Assembly (NCBI RefSeq): GCF_003226325.1
Contig: NZ_PDOD01000001.1
Span: 1,364,001-1,428,000 of the forward strand
Source of the DNA: Salipaludibacillus keqinensis
GTDB lineage: Bacteria; Bacillota; Bacilli; Bacillales; Salisediminibacteriaceae
Direction: 5' to 3'
Length of the DNA: 64,000 nt
Shown here: piece by piece, positions 42,897 to 52,362 of the stretch
How the letters are laid out: every line of letters begins with the position of its first letter
How positions within the stretch are numbered: position 1 is the stretch's first letter
The notes under the pieces: model-generated
The model's input: only the letters and a program-made list of their open reading frames with translations
Database searches by the model: none
Told to the model about the DNA's origin: nothing
Translations under genes and position numbers: made by a program

Positions 42897-43727
42897 ATGA
42901 CGAACGTATTGATTATAGGAGAGAAATCTACCCCCTCCATTTACATAGAATCCGAACCAGATGTTGTTGTAAATTCCCTTCATTTTCATGCTCATGACCT
43001 TGATAATGGGATCCCAATCTCATTAAAAGGAATTTATCATCTTATGAAATTATACGACGCGATCATTCTTCAGAAGCCCGTCTATACAAATGACTCTCTC
43101 CTTCAAGGCAGCCAGAAGACCATTAATCAGTTCATGATCGACCTTTTTTTAACTGTGGCTAAAAGGACAAACACGGCTCTCTCTATTCACAGCAACGACA
43201 CACTTGAACATCTACACCAAGGCTCTTTGACTAACCCGGTCTCATTTGTTCATTCGGATAATGATAAATTCGAAGTAGCCATCCAACGATCTAAACATAC
43301 AGTTACGTCCGTTCAATGTTGGGACACGTATGGATCTATAGAAGCTGACGATTGGGCTTATCACTATTTTTCATGGCTCTCTTCATTCACGAAAAAGTTG
43401 ATTAAGGTGAAAATCAAAGGGCAAGAAGCTCACTTTCACTTACGAGGAATCCCTTTTCCTCTTTTAGTTTTAGAAAAAACGAATGTGACTGAGCAAATGT
43501 ATATTAGTGAATGGATCATTAAAAGAGGGGTATTAAATAAAACAGATAAACAAAAAGCCCCCGTGGGGAGGCTCTGGTTTGTCTTATCTAGTGATCCTTC
43601 GAAAAAAACGATAGCTACTGCTCTTACCCATTTCAGACCGAGACTCCCTTGGACTATTTACAAATTTACTCAAGGGGTCCTTCACCCTTACGTGATGAAT
43701 CAGTTTAAAAAACAATCATGTCGATAA
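42897..43727 (+). CDS. Hypothetical protein, unrecognised
   Basis: A 276-residue protein I do not recognise. It begins like a Rossmann-type fold (MTNVLIIGEKSTPS, then a YDAIILQKPVY strand) but shows no complete nucleotide motif. The middle is polar with several Trp (WDTYGSIEADDWAYHYFSW), and the C-terminus is basic. No signal peptide or membrane segment. AGGTGAGGTGAGG precedes the ATG. The opening could suggest an NAD- or glycosyltransferase-like domain, but this is weak. Confidence 0.7.
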   Translation: MTNVLIIGEKSTPSIYIESEPDVVVNSLHFHAHDLDNGIPISLKGIYHLMKLYDAIILQKPVYTNDSLLQGSQKTINQFMIDLFLTVAKRTNTALSIHSNDTLEHLHQGSLTNPVSFVHSDNDKFEVAIQRSKHTVTSVQCWDTYGSIEADDWAYHYFSWLSSFTKKLIKVKIKGQEAHFHLRGIPFPLLVLEKTNVTEQMYISEWIIKRGVLNKTDKQKAPVGRLWFVLSSDPSKKTIATALTHFRPRLPWTIYKFTQGVLHPYVMNQFKKQSCR

Positions 43728-43737
43728 GACATTCTCT

Positions 43738-44766
43738 CTAATCAACTAATTGGCTCGATCCATCTGACCCCTCTCCATCATTAAATCCAACAGGTGAGAC
43801 GATTTGATCCAAGGATGCTTCTAAATCATCGACCAACTTTATTCCTTCTAAAGAAAATATCGTTGTTCCCGATCCTGCTGCAAAGTAGAGGGGGAACTGA
43901 TCATTTTTTAATGACAACTGAGTTGCTTCCCTAATTGGGAATTTTTTCACATAGGAATCTTTTAATCCAAAAGCAATCGCATAGACGAAACTGGCAGTAA
44001 GTTTATTTTCATCTTCCACTTTCAAATCAGAAGAAGTCTGCAAGTCTTCAACAAAAGGCCTCCACTTATTATATTCTAAAAGACCCTTATGAGTCCTTGA
44101 AGAGGAGACCAACATCGTAATAAACGTTGTAACTCCTGCCGCAAGATACAAGATACTAAGAAAGGGAGACGAAATGATCAATCCGCTTCCAAGTAAAATC
44201 ATCAGAATAGAGAGAGCGAAAAGAACTTTTTTAAAGACTGGGAACTTAACGATGAATTTCTTTTTTTCTAGTTCATGTTGCATTGTCTGTTCCCAATCGG
44301 ATAACCGATGAAGAAACTGCTCTCGTTTCTCATCATCTTGAGTATAGAAATAAAGATCGTCAACATAAAACACTCCATCATTCCCTACTTCATAAAGGAT
44401 CCAGTCATATAAATACTTTTCATCTAAAGAATGTGGCTTTTCTTTGGCAGCATCTACAGAAAAATAATACGTTGGGCCACGAGCGTCCTTATTTAATGTC
44501 AGTATTTGCTTACGCACTAAATTTAACAAGCCCGCAGTAATATGACGAGTATATGCTCCTCTTCCGTAAATTAATTGAGAAATCATTGGCGGAGAGAATG
44601 ATTGGAAATCATGTTCAGATAAAATCTGATTAGCTGCCTTTTTGTGAATAACCACTTTTCTATTCCACCGTTCTCGATAAAACAAGCTCGCTACGGCAAT
44701 AATTAGAACGATAAAAAACAGAAAAAATCCACTTTCAAACGGAGTAAACATGCCAAGTAGACTCAT
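43738..44766 (-). CDS. DUF2207-like membrane protein (C-terminal part only)
   Basis: A 342-residue protein with one N-terminal membrane helix (about 13-30), a winged-helix-like cytoplasmic region (about 40-175) typical of the second half of DUF2207/YciQ proteins (SPPMISQLIYGRGAYTRHITAGLLNLVRKQIL), two helices (about 183-225) and a soluble tail with a Gly/Ser/Asp end. The exported beta-sandwich half of normal DUF2207 proteins is absent, so it is a short form. GGAGG lies ten bases before the ATG. Confidence 0.75.
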   Translation of the reverse strand: MSLLGMFTPFESGFFLFFIVLIIAVASLFYRERWNRKVVIHKKAANQILSEHDFQSFSPPMISQLIYGRGAYTRHITAGLLNLVRKQILTLNKDARGPTYYFSVDAAKEKPHSLDEKYLYDWILYEVGNDGVFYVDDLYFYTQDDEKREQFLHRLSDWEQTMQHELEKKKFIVKFPVFKKVLFALSILMILLGSGLIISSPFLSILYLAAGVTTFITMLVSSSRTHKGLLEYNKWRPFVEDLQTSSDLKVEDENKLTASFVYAIAFGLKDSYVKKFPIREATQLSLKNDQFPLYFAAGSGTTIFSLEGIKLVDDLEASLDQIVSPVGFNDGEGSDGSSQLVD

Positions 44767-44801
44767 TTCCCTGTCACCTCCATAAGAGTTATTCTCTGAT
44801 G

Positions 44802-45470
44802 CTAATAACCCTTTAATTTCTGCCGATAAAATTTAATAAAGTAAAACATAGAAACGACTAAAGCAAAAAAGACGTACCCTAATAAATAAGCTAGATAATG
44901 ATTGTCGATCATCCATAAAGGGGCAGACAGTAAGCTTAGCAACCAAACCATAGATATATTTCCTAAAACCGTAGACCACACGTAATCTCGAGTACTTATG
45001 GGGCTTACTGCCGCAGCGATAGAAATTAAATTACTAGGCATAACGGGAATACTTCGCAACACCACAAGCATAAAGACGCCATAGGAAGAGATTAACTTGA
45101 AAATATAGGACAGTTTTTCTTCATTTTTTTCCCAGTATGTTTGCACCTTCTTTTCGCTAACCGACCTTGTGAGCCAAAAGCAGACAAAAGCTCCTAAACT
45201 CGTTCCGATTAAACTAATGATAAAACCAGGTACCATACCAAAAGAGATAAAATGTATTAATATTAAAATGAGAATTGGGAATAAAGTGACTACATTTTGA
45301 ACGATCATGAGCGGAAGGGTGATTAATAAAATACGCCAGCCTAACTCAGGAAATAATTCTTCTGTAAAATAGCTTAAATTGTCTTCTCTAAGTTGAACGA
45401 CCCATTCCCAATTAAACAGGATCACTAGAATAGTTATTGCTACAAAGAATATTATGAATACTTTTTTCAT
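44802..45470 (-). CDS. TVP38/TMEM64-family membrane protein
   Basis: A 222-residue DedA/VTT-fold protein with about five or six membrane segments. The family core is visible as a re-entrant GFIISLIGTSLGAFVCFWLTR and, later, LRSIPVMPSNLISIAAAVSPIS. The fold is linked to lipid or undecaprenyl-phosphate transport. The frame is open to 45515; the ATG at 45468-45470 has AGGTG upstream and starts the hydrophobic segment directly. Confidence 0.85.
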   Translation of the reverse strand: MKKVFIIFFVAITILVILFNWEWVVQLREDNLSYFTEELFPELGWRILLITLPLMIVQNVVTLFPILILILIHFISFGMVPGFIISLIGTSLGAFVCFWLTRSVSEKKVQTYWEKNEEKLSYIFKLISSYGVFMLVVLRSIPVMPSNLISIAAAVSPISTRDYVWSTVLGNISMVWLLSLLSAPLWMIDNHYLAYLLGYVFFALVVSMFYFIKFYRQKLKGY

Positions 45471-45539
45471 CACATCACACCTATTAAAAAGTTGGTAACG
45501 GGTTCTTTTGTTCATTATAACTAACTTGCTATTAAAAAG

Positions 45540-45574
45540 AAAAAGAAACAGGCTTGTGCCTGCTTCTTTTATGA
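45540..45574 (-). terminator. Terminator after the receptor fragment
   Basis: AAAGAA-CAGGC pairs with GCCTG-TTCTTT around TTGT; CTTTTTCTTTTT follows on the minus strand. Confidence 0.7.
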
Positions 45575-45891
45575 AACTTTAAATTTTTCTACTTCGTGTT
45601 TGAGCTCTTGAGATAATTGATGCAATTCTACTGCGGAAGAAGATATTTCTTGAATGGAGGCTAATTGATGATCTGTTCTCGTTTTAACCCCTTGGAACTG
45701 TCCAGATGTTTCTTCTGCCATTTTGGCCAGATCCTCTACGGTTGCACTAACTTGTTGTGAGCTTGCGGACATTTCTTCAGATATCGCTGAGACTTCTTGA
45801 ATTTGTGAAGACACATCCACAATAGACTGATTAATTCTCTCAAAAGCTTCGCCTGCTTTATGCACTATCTGAATTCCTCGATATTCAGACC
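45569..45891 (-). pseudogene. C-terminal remnant of a methyl-accepting chemotaxis protein
   Basis: The frame carries the last 100 or so residues of a chemoreceptor signalling domain (SAISEEMSASSQQVSATVED and the end LSQELKHEVEKFKVS). Homology begins abruptly at VHKAGEAFERIN; upstream in frame there is a stop at 45889-45891 region and no sensor, membrane or HAMP part. Only a GTG at 45865 could start it, without a clear ribosome site. The original terminator remains. It looks like the leftover of a 5' deletion. Confidence 0.85.
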
Positions 45892-45954
45892 ATTATTAAT
45901 ATATCATATATCACATGACTTTTGAATTAGATAAATCGAATAGACGAAAAATAG

Positions 45955-45988
45955 ATAAAAGGCCTACGTTTTCACATAGGCCTTCCTG
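45955..45988 (-). terminator. Terminator of the lemA-htpX operon
   Basis: AAGGCCTA pairs with TAGGCCTT (45959-45966 with 45977-45984); TTTTATC follows on the minus strand. Confidence 0.8.
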
Positions 45989-45999
45989 AAATTTCTTAT

Positions 46000-46878
46000 T
46001 TACATGTTTTTAAGGCGGCGAATTCTTTCTGTTGGATCCGGGTGGGTAGAGAATAACCCTTTAAAGCCTTTCTTCATTGGATCTGAGAAATAAAGAGGCG
46101 CTGACGAGTTAGACGCTTCTTTCACAGGAGTCTTTACACCAGTGATTTTTTCCAACGCTGAAGCAAGCGCCCACGGATTTCGAGTTAATTCTGCCGCACT
46201 GGCATCCGCCAAATATTCCCTATTTCGCGAGATAGCCATATTGATCATCATCGCTATAATCGGCGCGACGATCAAGAGTATAAGGGCTATAATTAAGATA
46301 ACTGGACTTTGCTTTTGATTCCTGCTCCCTCGCGAGAAGAACATCATTCTTGATCCTATGTCACTTATAATTGCAATCACCGATACTAACGCTAACGCTA
46401 TAGTAGATAACCTTACGTCGTAATTTTTTATATGGGCGATTTCATGTGCCACGACACCTTCTAGTTCTTCACGGTTTAACGTTTCCATTAAACCTGAAGT
46501 AACGGCTACGGCTCCACTTTTAGGCGATAAGCCTGTTGCGAAGGCATTAGGAGACGAATCTCGAATGATGAACACTCTTGGCATTGGTACTCTTGCAACC
46601 ATTGCCATATTTTCAACTGTGTGCCACAGAAAACGGTGATCTTCAGCTGATTTAATTTCTTTTGCATGATTCATTCTCATAACAACATTTGTACTTGAGG
46701 CAAGGATAATCGATACATAGACGATCGAGAGTAAGCTGGATAACACCATCCCCATGACGAAATCTCCATACATCACATAAGAAAAAGCTGCTCCTACGGC
46801 TAGAAGAAAGGCAATGAAAACAATAACGATAAACACCGTCTTCGTTTTGTTCTTTTGGATTTGTTCATATAAAATCAT
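46000..46878 (-). CDS. htpX: Membrane zinc metalloprotease HtpX
   Basis: Quality-control protease of the membrane (M48). Two N-terminal membrane helices (about 14-33 and 39-60), zinc site H145-E-x2-H149, two further helices (about 157-173 and 192-213) and the third ligand E221 in NREYLADAS. 292 residues is standard. The gene follows lemA by 14 bp, a widely conserved pair in which LemA may guide or anchor the protease. Confidence 0.95.
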   Translation of the reverse strand: MILYEQIQKNKTKTVFIVIVFIAFLLAVGAAFSYVMYGDFVMGMVLSSLLSIVYVSIILASSTNVVMRMNHAKEIKSAEDHRFLWHTVENMAMVARVPMPRVFIIRDSSPNAFATGLSPKSGAVAVTSGLMETLNREELEGVVAHEIAHIKNYDVRLSTIALALVSVIAIISDIGSRMMFFSRGSRNQKQSPVILIIALILLIVAPIIAMMINMAISRNREYLADASAAELTRNPWALASALEKITGVKTPVKEASNSSAPLYFSDPMKKGFKGLFSTHPDPTERIRRLKNM

Positions 46879-46892
46879 ATGACCACCTGCAA

Positions 46893-47444
46893 TTAAAACT
46901 TCACTTGGACATTTTGGCGTTCTTCAGCTGTTGCTTCTAACATATCTCGCTTACCAAAACCGTGGACAGAAGCCAAAATGTTTGTTGGGATCGTTTGAAT
47001 TTTCGTGTTATATTTCATTACCGTATTATTGTAAAGTTGCCTAGAGTAAGCGATTTTATTTTCCGTTTGCGTCAATTCCTCTTGAAGCATCGAAAAATTT
47101 TGATTTGCTTTCAAATCCGGGTAAGCTTCTCTAAGAGCAAATAAGTTTTTTAATGCACCACTTAGTTGATCATTCACTTCCATTTGGTCTTTTCGATCCA
47201 TGTTTGGCTTCCCTAATTGGTTTCTTAATTCCACCACTTGAGAGAGCGTTTCTTTTTCATGTTTCGCGTAGCCTTTGACCGTTTCTACTAGGTTAGGAAT
47301 TAAATCATAACGACGTTTCAACTGAACATCAATTTGCGCCCACGACTCTTCCACCCAATTTCTAAATTTAACTAACTTGTTGTAACCTGAAATCCAAAGC
47401 AAGACAACAACTACCAACGCACCTATCGCAATCCATCCTATCAT
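46893..47444 (-). CDS. lemA: LemA family protein
   Basis: A 183-residue protein with one N-terminal membrane helix (about 2-21) and a long helical coiled bundle (NKLVKFRNWVEESWAQIDVQLKRRYDLIPNLV is the family hallmark). The frame is open to 47525, but AAGGAGGG lies just before the ATG at 47442-47444 and the upstream 27 residues lack the family pattern. Translated with htpX downstream. Confidence 0.93.
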   Translation of the reverse strand: MIGWIAIGALVVVVLLWISGYNKLVKFRNWVEESWAQIDVQLKRRYDLIPNLVETVKGYAKHEKETLSQVVELRNQLGKPNMDRKDQMEVNDQLSGALKNLFALREAYPDLKANQNFSMLQEELTQTENKIAYSRQLYNNTVMKYNTKIQTIPTNILASVHGFGKRDMLEATAEERQNVQVKF

Positions 47445-47546
47445 TACCGTTCCCTCCTTATATAGTTTGTTACATTTTATAGTCAAGTGAAGGGCTGGTA
47501 CCGTCTTGGCGCAAACCATGTTCATTCAACTGACCACGTTTCGCCG

Positions 47547-48713
47547 TTAATTACCGACAGCCGCTTCCCTATTGATTCGTTTAAAATAAAAATAACGGTA
47601 GATCAACGAACTGAATAATCCAACAAGTGCCAAGCCGAACATGAGGTAATAAAGGCTGCGAACTTCAAAGGAGTTAATAATTACTCCCCCAAGAATAGAA
47701 CCAATGACGCCAGAAATACCGAAGAACACTGAAATAAATAACAAGTGTCCCGTTGACTCTAATTCTTCCGGTACCAATTTAGAAACAAATTGGAAGGCAG
47801 TTAAATAAAATGTTGCAAACGCTAGCCCGTGCAGAACTTGGACAAACAGAAGAAAAGTAGGATCTGGAGCAAACGACATAAGAAGCCACCTTAGTACATA
47901 GATAAAAGCAGCAATAGAAATGTAAGTTAAAGGATGATAGCCTCTTAACCAATAAACACTAAAAGCGAATACAGTTGCCTCTGTTGCTACGCCAATAAAC
48001 CAAGCTAAACCTATGATTGATTCATTTCCGCCTAATTCAATGATATATAATCCTAAGAAAGAATCGTTCATCCTATGAGTTAAGCTGATTGATAAAATTA
48101 GCAAAAAGAAAATAACTAATTGCCTGTTTTTCATTAATTTAAATGCACTAGATAGTTTAACCGGTTTTTTCGACGGCACACTGTCTGGCGCAAAATATGT
48201 AAAGATAAGAGCAACGACAAGAAAGGAGGCGTATACGTAATAGATATTAGCAATGCCAATGGCACTTAAAATATATCCGCCCACTAAAGAAGCCGAAGCA
48301 AACCCTAACGAGCCCCACATCCGAATACTTCCGAATGACACACTTCTTTGAATCGACACTTTTTGAGCGAGGCTGTCTCCTAGTCCCCCTGCAGGTGACA
48401 TAAAAGAGAAAAACATATATAACAAGGGCAACAATAAGATAAATTCAGCCACTTGAAACACGATAAATCCAACCGCTAAAGCACTGGACAAACAAAGCAA
48501 TAAAATACGCTTCACCGTTTTCAAGCGATCACTCATAAATCCCCAAAAAGGCTGGGCAATTATCGCTGCAGCTGGCCCTACAGCGAGGAGAACACCAATC
48601 TGATTGCCCGTAAGACCAAGAGATTGAAAATAAACAGGTAAATAACTAATCATAATCGTCATTGACGAGTGAAAAAAGAACAACATTCCTTTAAGTTTCC
48701 AAACAGATTTCAT
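47547..48713 (-). CDS. MFS transporter, MFS_1-like (YwbF/nucleoside-symporter-like)
   Basis: A 388-residue protein with about 12 membrane segments. The start (FFFHSSMTIMISYLPVYFQSLGLTGNQIGVLLAVGPAAAIIAQPFWGFMSDR) is typical of the MFS_1_like group that includes the LacY/phenylpropionate-type and YwbF carriers. AAAGGG lies eight bases before the ATG. Substrate unknown. It lies downstream of the EAL gene on the same strand with a 45-bp gap. Confidence 0.87.
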   Translation of the reverse strand: MKSVWKLKGMLFFFHSSMTIMISYLPVYFQSLGLTGNQIGVLLAVGPAAAIIAQPFWGFMSDRLKTVKRILLLCLSSALAVGFIVFQVAEFILLLPLLYMFFSFMSPAGGLGDSLAQKVSIQRSVSFGSIRMWGSLGFASASLVGGYILSAIGIANIYYVYASFLVVALIFTYFAPDSVPSKKPVKLSSAFKLMKNRQLVIFFLLILSISLTHRMNDSFLGLYIIELGGNESIIGLAWFIGVATEATVFAFSVYWLRGYHPLTYISIAAFIYVLRWLLMSFAPDPTFLLFVQVLHGLAFATFYLTAFQFVSKLVPEELESTGHLLFISVFFGISGVIGSILGGVIINSFEVRSLYYLMFGLALVGLFSSLIYRYFYFKRINREAAVGN

Positions 48714-48758
48714 ACAATAATCCCTTTCCCAATCAGAAAATACATCGGAAATACCAAA

Positions 48759-49973
48759 TTATCGCAACCAATCGTTCTCATATAGAAAGTCCGGATCCAA
48801 ATCAATAAATACATATTGCTGGTCATCTACAGGATACGAATACGTTCGAATAAGATCATTGGTTTCAATATCGCGGTATTTATCTGACAGCATCCCCATT
48901 TTCCTATGTCTCATTTGCATAATTTGATCTAAGAAATAGGTTCGCCAGCTCCAATTTTTTCCTTTAGCTTGTAAGTCTTGGTGCCACTGATTGTTTTCGA
49001 GTTTCAGCCAGTTGGCGCTTTTTTGATAGCCATATAAATCACAAATATAGACTCTGAAAGAAACGGCTTGGGTCGCTCGGGCGATCACTTCAACCAATTC
49101 TTCCGTAGTCAATTGTTTACCTTTTAAGTTCACAGCGATATCGTTATCCATTGAGCGAATAAAATCAATTTGTCGCTGAAGTTTGCGGTGAGCCATGTCA
49201 ATAAAAGAATGAATCGTTTCTTCCAATATGGCCTTAGAGGAAAAAGGATCAATAAAATGACTTGCTGGATTTTGTAAATAGCTCCCCTGCAAATATCTAC
49301 CGCCATGTTTCCAAGCCGTATGGAGTTGGTGAAAACTTTGGATGCCTTTAAAATGAAGTGCAGCTCCTATTTTTCTTGAGAAAGTAGCTAAAGCATTTAA
49401 GACATCTTTGTAGGAGAAAAAGTTCATTCCTTCCTTTAAATCAGATAAATCAACTTTAATCATATTCGGTTCCAATTTAGAGAAAAAATCTAAATTTGTG
49501 TCATGTGTTCGTATATCATCCAAGGCCACTTGGTAACCGCTAGCTTTTATGTATAAAAGCATGTGGCTTAAATCATTGAAATCTCCACTATAATCATTTA
49601 CTCTAAACTCAAAAACAACCCTGTTCGGATTAAGACCTTGTTTTGTGAAGCGTTCAAAAGTCTCCATTAGTTCCTCGAGACAATCCAGTTGGACTAAGGT
49701 CGTAGGATCGATATTAAAAAACAGCTTTGGTTGACTTGGATCGTCTAGAGCTTGCTTGACTGCTTTATGGTAAATCTCTTTATCTACTTCCCACTTATAA
49801 TCCACGGGAACATTTGCATCCAAAAAAAACGGCGCTAATGATTGAGCTTCTCCGTTTATCTCTATCTGACCTAAAACTTCGTACCCGATCACTTTATACT
49901 CTTCAGAATTCATAATTGGTTGAAAATGTGGAAACACATGAGATACATTTTCAATGATGTCTAATGGGTCCAT
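48759..49973 (-). CDS. YkuI-like protein with degenerate EAL domain
   Basis: A 404-residue protein: EAL domain (about 1-245), a helical connector (about 250-285) and a PAS-like YkuI C-terminal domain (about 288-404). Some residues of active phosphodiesterases remain (E32 in YEVLG, E122, D152-D153, K173), but the EGxE motif is replaced by FKGIQ (K209, Q212). It is therefore more likely a cyclic-di-GMP sensor than an active phosphodiesterase. The ATG at 49973 has GGGGGG six bases upstream; the TTG one codon earlier is less likely. Confidence 0.88.
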   Translation of the reverse strand: MDPLDIIENVSHVFPHFQPIMNSEEYKVIGYEVLGQIEINGEAQSLAPFFLDANVPVDYKWEVDKEIYHKAVKQALDDPSQPKLFFNIDPTTLVQLDCLEELMETFERFTKQGLNPNRVVFEFRVNDYSGDFNDLSHMLLYIKASGYQVALDDIRTHDTNLDFFSKLEPNMIKVDLSDLKEGMNFFSYKDVLNALATFSRKIGAALHFKGIQSFHQLHTAWKHGGRYLQGSYLQNPASHFIDPFSSKAILEETIHSFIDMAHRKLQRQIDFIRSMDNDIAVNLKGKQLTTEELVEVIARATQAVSFRVYICDLYGYQKSANWLKLENNQWHQDLQAKGKNWSWRTYFLDQIMQMRHRKMGMLSDKYRDIETNDLIRTYSYPVDDQQYVFIDLDPDFLYENDWLR

Positions 49974-50101
49974 CAAAAGCCCCCCTTTTTCAAACGTTTT
50001 CTCTATTGTCTATTAATATTATACCACGGTCTTTGAACTTCGCCAGATTGAGCTAAATTCTTCAAACGATAAAAAGAGGCTTCACAATAGACAACATAAC
50101 A

Positions 50102-50128
50102 GAAAAAGCCTGAAGAAATCAGGCTTTC
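50102..50128 (-). terminator. Terminator of the nadE-PHP operon
   Basis: AGCCTGA (50107-50113) pairs with TCAGGCT (50119-50125); TTTTTCTG follows on the minus strand. The PHP gene stop lies in the stem. Confidence 0.85.
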
Positions 50129-50988
50129 TGTGCAAAATCTAAAATTCTTAATCCTTGTTCATAAGGGAGTTTCGTTAATCCTAACTGTTCCCCTGCTCTT
50201 CCAAACGATTCATGATGAAAATCTGATCCGCCTGTTTTAAAGACCGTTCTGTTTAAACGCTTTTCTGCGTGATAAGCAAGTTGTAAGAACCGTTCAACAT
50301 CTTCTGGTTGATGATCGCGATGATACACTTCTATTCCGTCTAAATCTTCTTCTTCAAACCATTGAACGATCTGATCGTCTAGGTCGTAATAAATAGGATG
50401 AGCAACGACAGCTATTCCGCCCGCCTTGTGAATCAAAGAAATGGCCTCTTGAGGATTCATTTCGTTTTCTTTAAACACGTAGCAAGGCTTTCCATAGCCT
50501 AAGTATTTGTCAAAAGCTTCATGAACAGATTCTACGTACCCTTGTTTTATTAGCGCTTTGGCCAAGTGAGGACGAGAATAGGTCTCCCCTGTTACTTCGG
50601 CTTTCACTTGTTCAATCGAGATATTTAAATGATTCTCCTGACATTTCTCAATCATCCGGTCCATTCGTTCTTGTCTCATATTGCGGTGAAAAGCCAAGTT
50701 ATCCTGCAGTACTTTATTATGAATATCAAAGCCATAGCCTAGAATATCTACGCTTACTCCGTTCGTCCTGGTGGACAGTTCAATTCCATCAATAAATTGC
50801 AGTCCGTGCTTTTCGGCAACTAAACGAGCCGTCTCAAGACCAGCAGTAGTGTCATGGTCCGTCAAAGAAACGATATTAAGACCTGCTTTTGCACACAATT
50901 CCATTAACACATCCGGTCTGTAGCCACCATCTGAGGCTGTGGAGTGCATATGAATATCTGCCTTTTGATTTGTGTATTCACTCATCAT
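50119..50988 (-). CDS. PHP-domain phosphoesterase (YciV/RnaAM-like)
   Basis: A 289-residue trinuclear metal phosphatase. The ligands H13 and H15 (DIHMHS), D20, and D44-H45-D46 (SLTDHDT) are in place, as are the later GKPC...AHP and GSDFHH. Relatives hydrolyse 3',5'-nucleoside bisphosphates or trim RNA 5' ends. It begins one base after the nadE stop, so it is co-expressed with NAD synthetase. Confidence 0.9.
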   Translation of the reverse strand: MMSEYTNQKADIHMHSTASDGGYRPDVLMELCAKAGLNIVSLTDHDTTAGLETARLVAEKHGLQFIDGIELSTRTNGVSVDILGYGFDIHNKVLQDNLAFHRNMRQERMDRMIEKCQENHLNISIEQVKAEVTGETYSRPHLAKALIKQGYVESVHEAFDKYLGYGKPCYVFKENEMNPQEAISLIHKAGGIAVVAHPIYYDLDDQIVQWFEEEDLDGIEVYHRDHQPEDVERFLQLAYHAEKRLNRTVFKTGGSDFHHESFGRAGEQLGLTKLPYEQGLRILDFAQKA

Positions 50989-50989
50989 A

Positions 50990-51820
50990 TTATGATTGCC
51001 ACCAGTGATCGTATCGAGTTACAGGAAGCTGACGCTTATGTTCAGTTATTTTATACTGTTTTTCTAACTTAGCTTTAGCATCGTCGGGGATGTCTTTTCC
51101 TTCAAGATAATCATCTATGTGCTCATAGGTAATCCCTAATGCTTCCTCGTCAGATAATAAAGGCTTGTCGTCTTCCAGATCGGCTGTAGGTGCTTTTTCA
51201 TATAGTGCTTCTGGTGCGCCTAAGTCTTTTAATATCGCCTTCCCTTGTCGCTTGTTTAATCCGAATAGAGGAGCAATATCACAGGAGCCGTCTCCATGTT
51301 TCGTAAAGAAACCTGTCACTGCCTCAGCTGCATGGTCCGTACCAACGACTAAACACTGGTAGTGTCCCGCTAAGTCATATTGGACTTTCATTCGTTCTCT
51401 CGCCTTCGTGTTCCCTTTAATAAAATCACTCATGGCCTCTCCAGTCCCATCTCGAAATTGGTCAAAGGAGGCGTCCACAGCTGGTTTAATATCCACTCTT
51501 ACCCGTTGGTACGGATTAATGAAATCAAGAGCCATTTGCGCATCATCTTCATCTGCTTGAACACCATGAGGTAAACGAACAGCAATAAATGTATAGTGAT
51601 CCGTATCTTCTTCTTGGTTTAGCTCTTCCATTGCTTGTTGGATCAATTTACCGGCTAAAGAGGAATCTTGTCCTCCTGAAATTCCTAGAACGTATCCTTT
51701 TAAACCCGTTTTCTTTAAATACGCCTTTAAAAAATCGACTCTAGTCCTTATTTCATCTTGAATATCAATCGATGGCTTGACTTTTAAAGTCGCAATAATA
51801 TCTTGTTGAAGATTAAGCAT
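50990..51820 (-). CDS. nadE: Ammonia-dependent NAD synthetase
   Basis: Last step of NAD synthesis: deamido-NAD plus ammonia and ATP. The PP-loop SGGQDSS is at 48-54. The 276-residue length, the [19 protein letters not shown] block and the C-terminal HKRQLP match the short ammonia-dependent form; no glutaminase domain is present. AAGGA is directly upstream of the ATG. Confidence 0.96.
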   Translation of the reverse strand: MLNLQQDIIATLKVKPSIDIQDEIRTRVDFLKAYLKKTGLKGYVLGISGGQDSSLAGKLIQQAMEELNQEEDTDHYTFIAVRLPHGVQADEDDAQMALDFINPYQRVRVDIKPAVDASFDQFRDGTGEAMSDFIKGNTKARERMKVQYDLAGHYQCLVVGTDHAAEAVTGFFTKHGDGSCDIAPLFGLNKRQGKAILKDLGAPEALYEKAPTADLEDDKPLLSDEEALGITYEHIDDYLEGKDIPDDAKAKLEKQYKITEHKRQLPVTRYDHWWQS

Positions 51821-51852
51821 TCCTTACCATTCCTTTCAAAGTTAATTACATA

Positions 51853-52176
51853 CTAACGGGTGTAGTTGGAATTCAATTTTTCTTCCAAACGGATTAGTTT
51901 CTCCTCGCACCCTTCTTTTTTTAAGATTACTTTTTCTGTTTCTCCGATGAGATCGAAATGAGGAAAGGGGTCCCGATCATGAATCCACGATTCTTTTAAA
52001 CCGTGATTTTTTCCCCAGCTGACCAATGTTTCTCGATTAGAACAGGCGGCTTTCGTCACTGTTTTATATTGGGGAAAACGGGCATCATACCAGAAATGAG
52101 TTAAAAATGAGATATTGCCTTCACTTGCTTGTTTTTTCCAAAGGGATAATTCGTGTTTTGATACTCCAAATGCCAT
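51853..52176 (-). CDS. yneQ: YneQ-like protein
   Basis: A 107-residue soluble protein that begins MAFGVSKHELSLWKKQA and contains FLTHFWYDARFP and DPFPHFDLIG, a pattern I recall from Bacillus YneQ. AAAGGAGA lies six bases before the ATG. In B. subtilis it lies beside yneP and tlp; here it lies just downstream of tlp and yneP. Function unknown. Confidence 0.8.
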   Translation of the reverse strand: MAFGVSKHELSLWKKQASEGNISFLTHFWYDARFPQYKTVTKAACSNRETLVSWGKNHGLKESWIHDRDPFPHFDLIGETEKVILKKEGCEEKLIRLEEKLNSNYTR

Positions 52177-52315
52177 CTCGAATCTCCTTTCACACTCCTA
52201 TTTAATAATAGAATCCAGATGGATTCAAGACTTATCCCCTCAATTGTCAGCTGATGTTACATGTTTTCCCCTGTTTTTTCCCTTTTACACGTGTTTCTTA
52301 TCTATATAAAAACTA

Positions 52316-52349
52316 GAGAAAAACCTGAATGCTGTAGCATTCAGGTTAG
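52316..52349 (-). terminator. Terminator of tlp
   Basis: AACCTGAATGC (52322-52332) pairs with GCATTCAGGTT (52337-52347); TTTTTCTC follows on the minus strand. Confidence 0.9.
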
Positions 52350-52362
52350 GTAATCTTTAGAA

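Noticed and set aside
45471-45515. Upstream ATG of the first TVP38-like gene
   Set aside because: No Shine-Dalgarno sequence; the family membrane segment starts at the later ATG.
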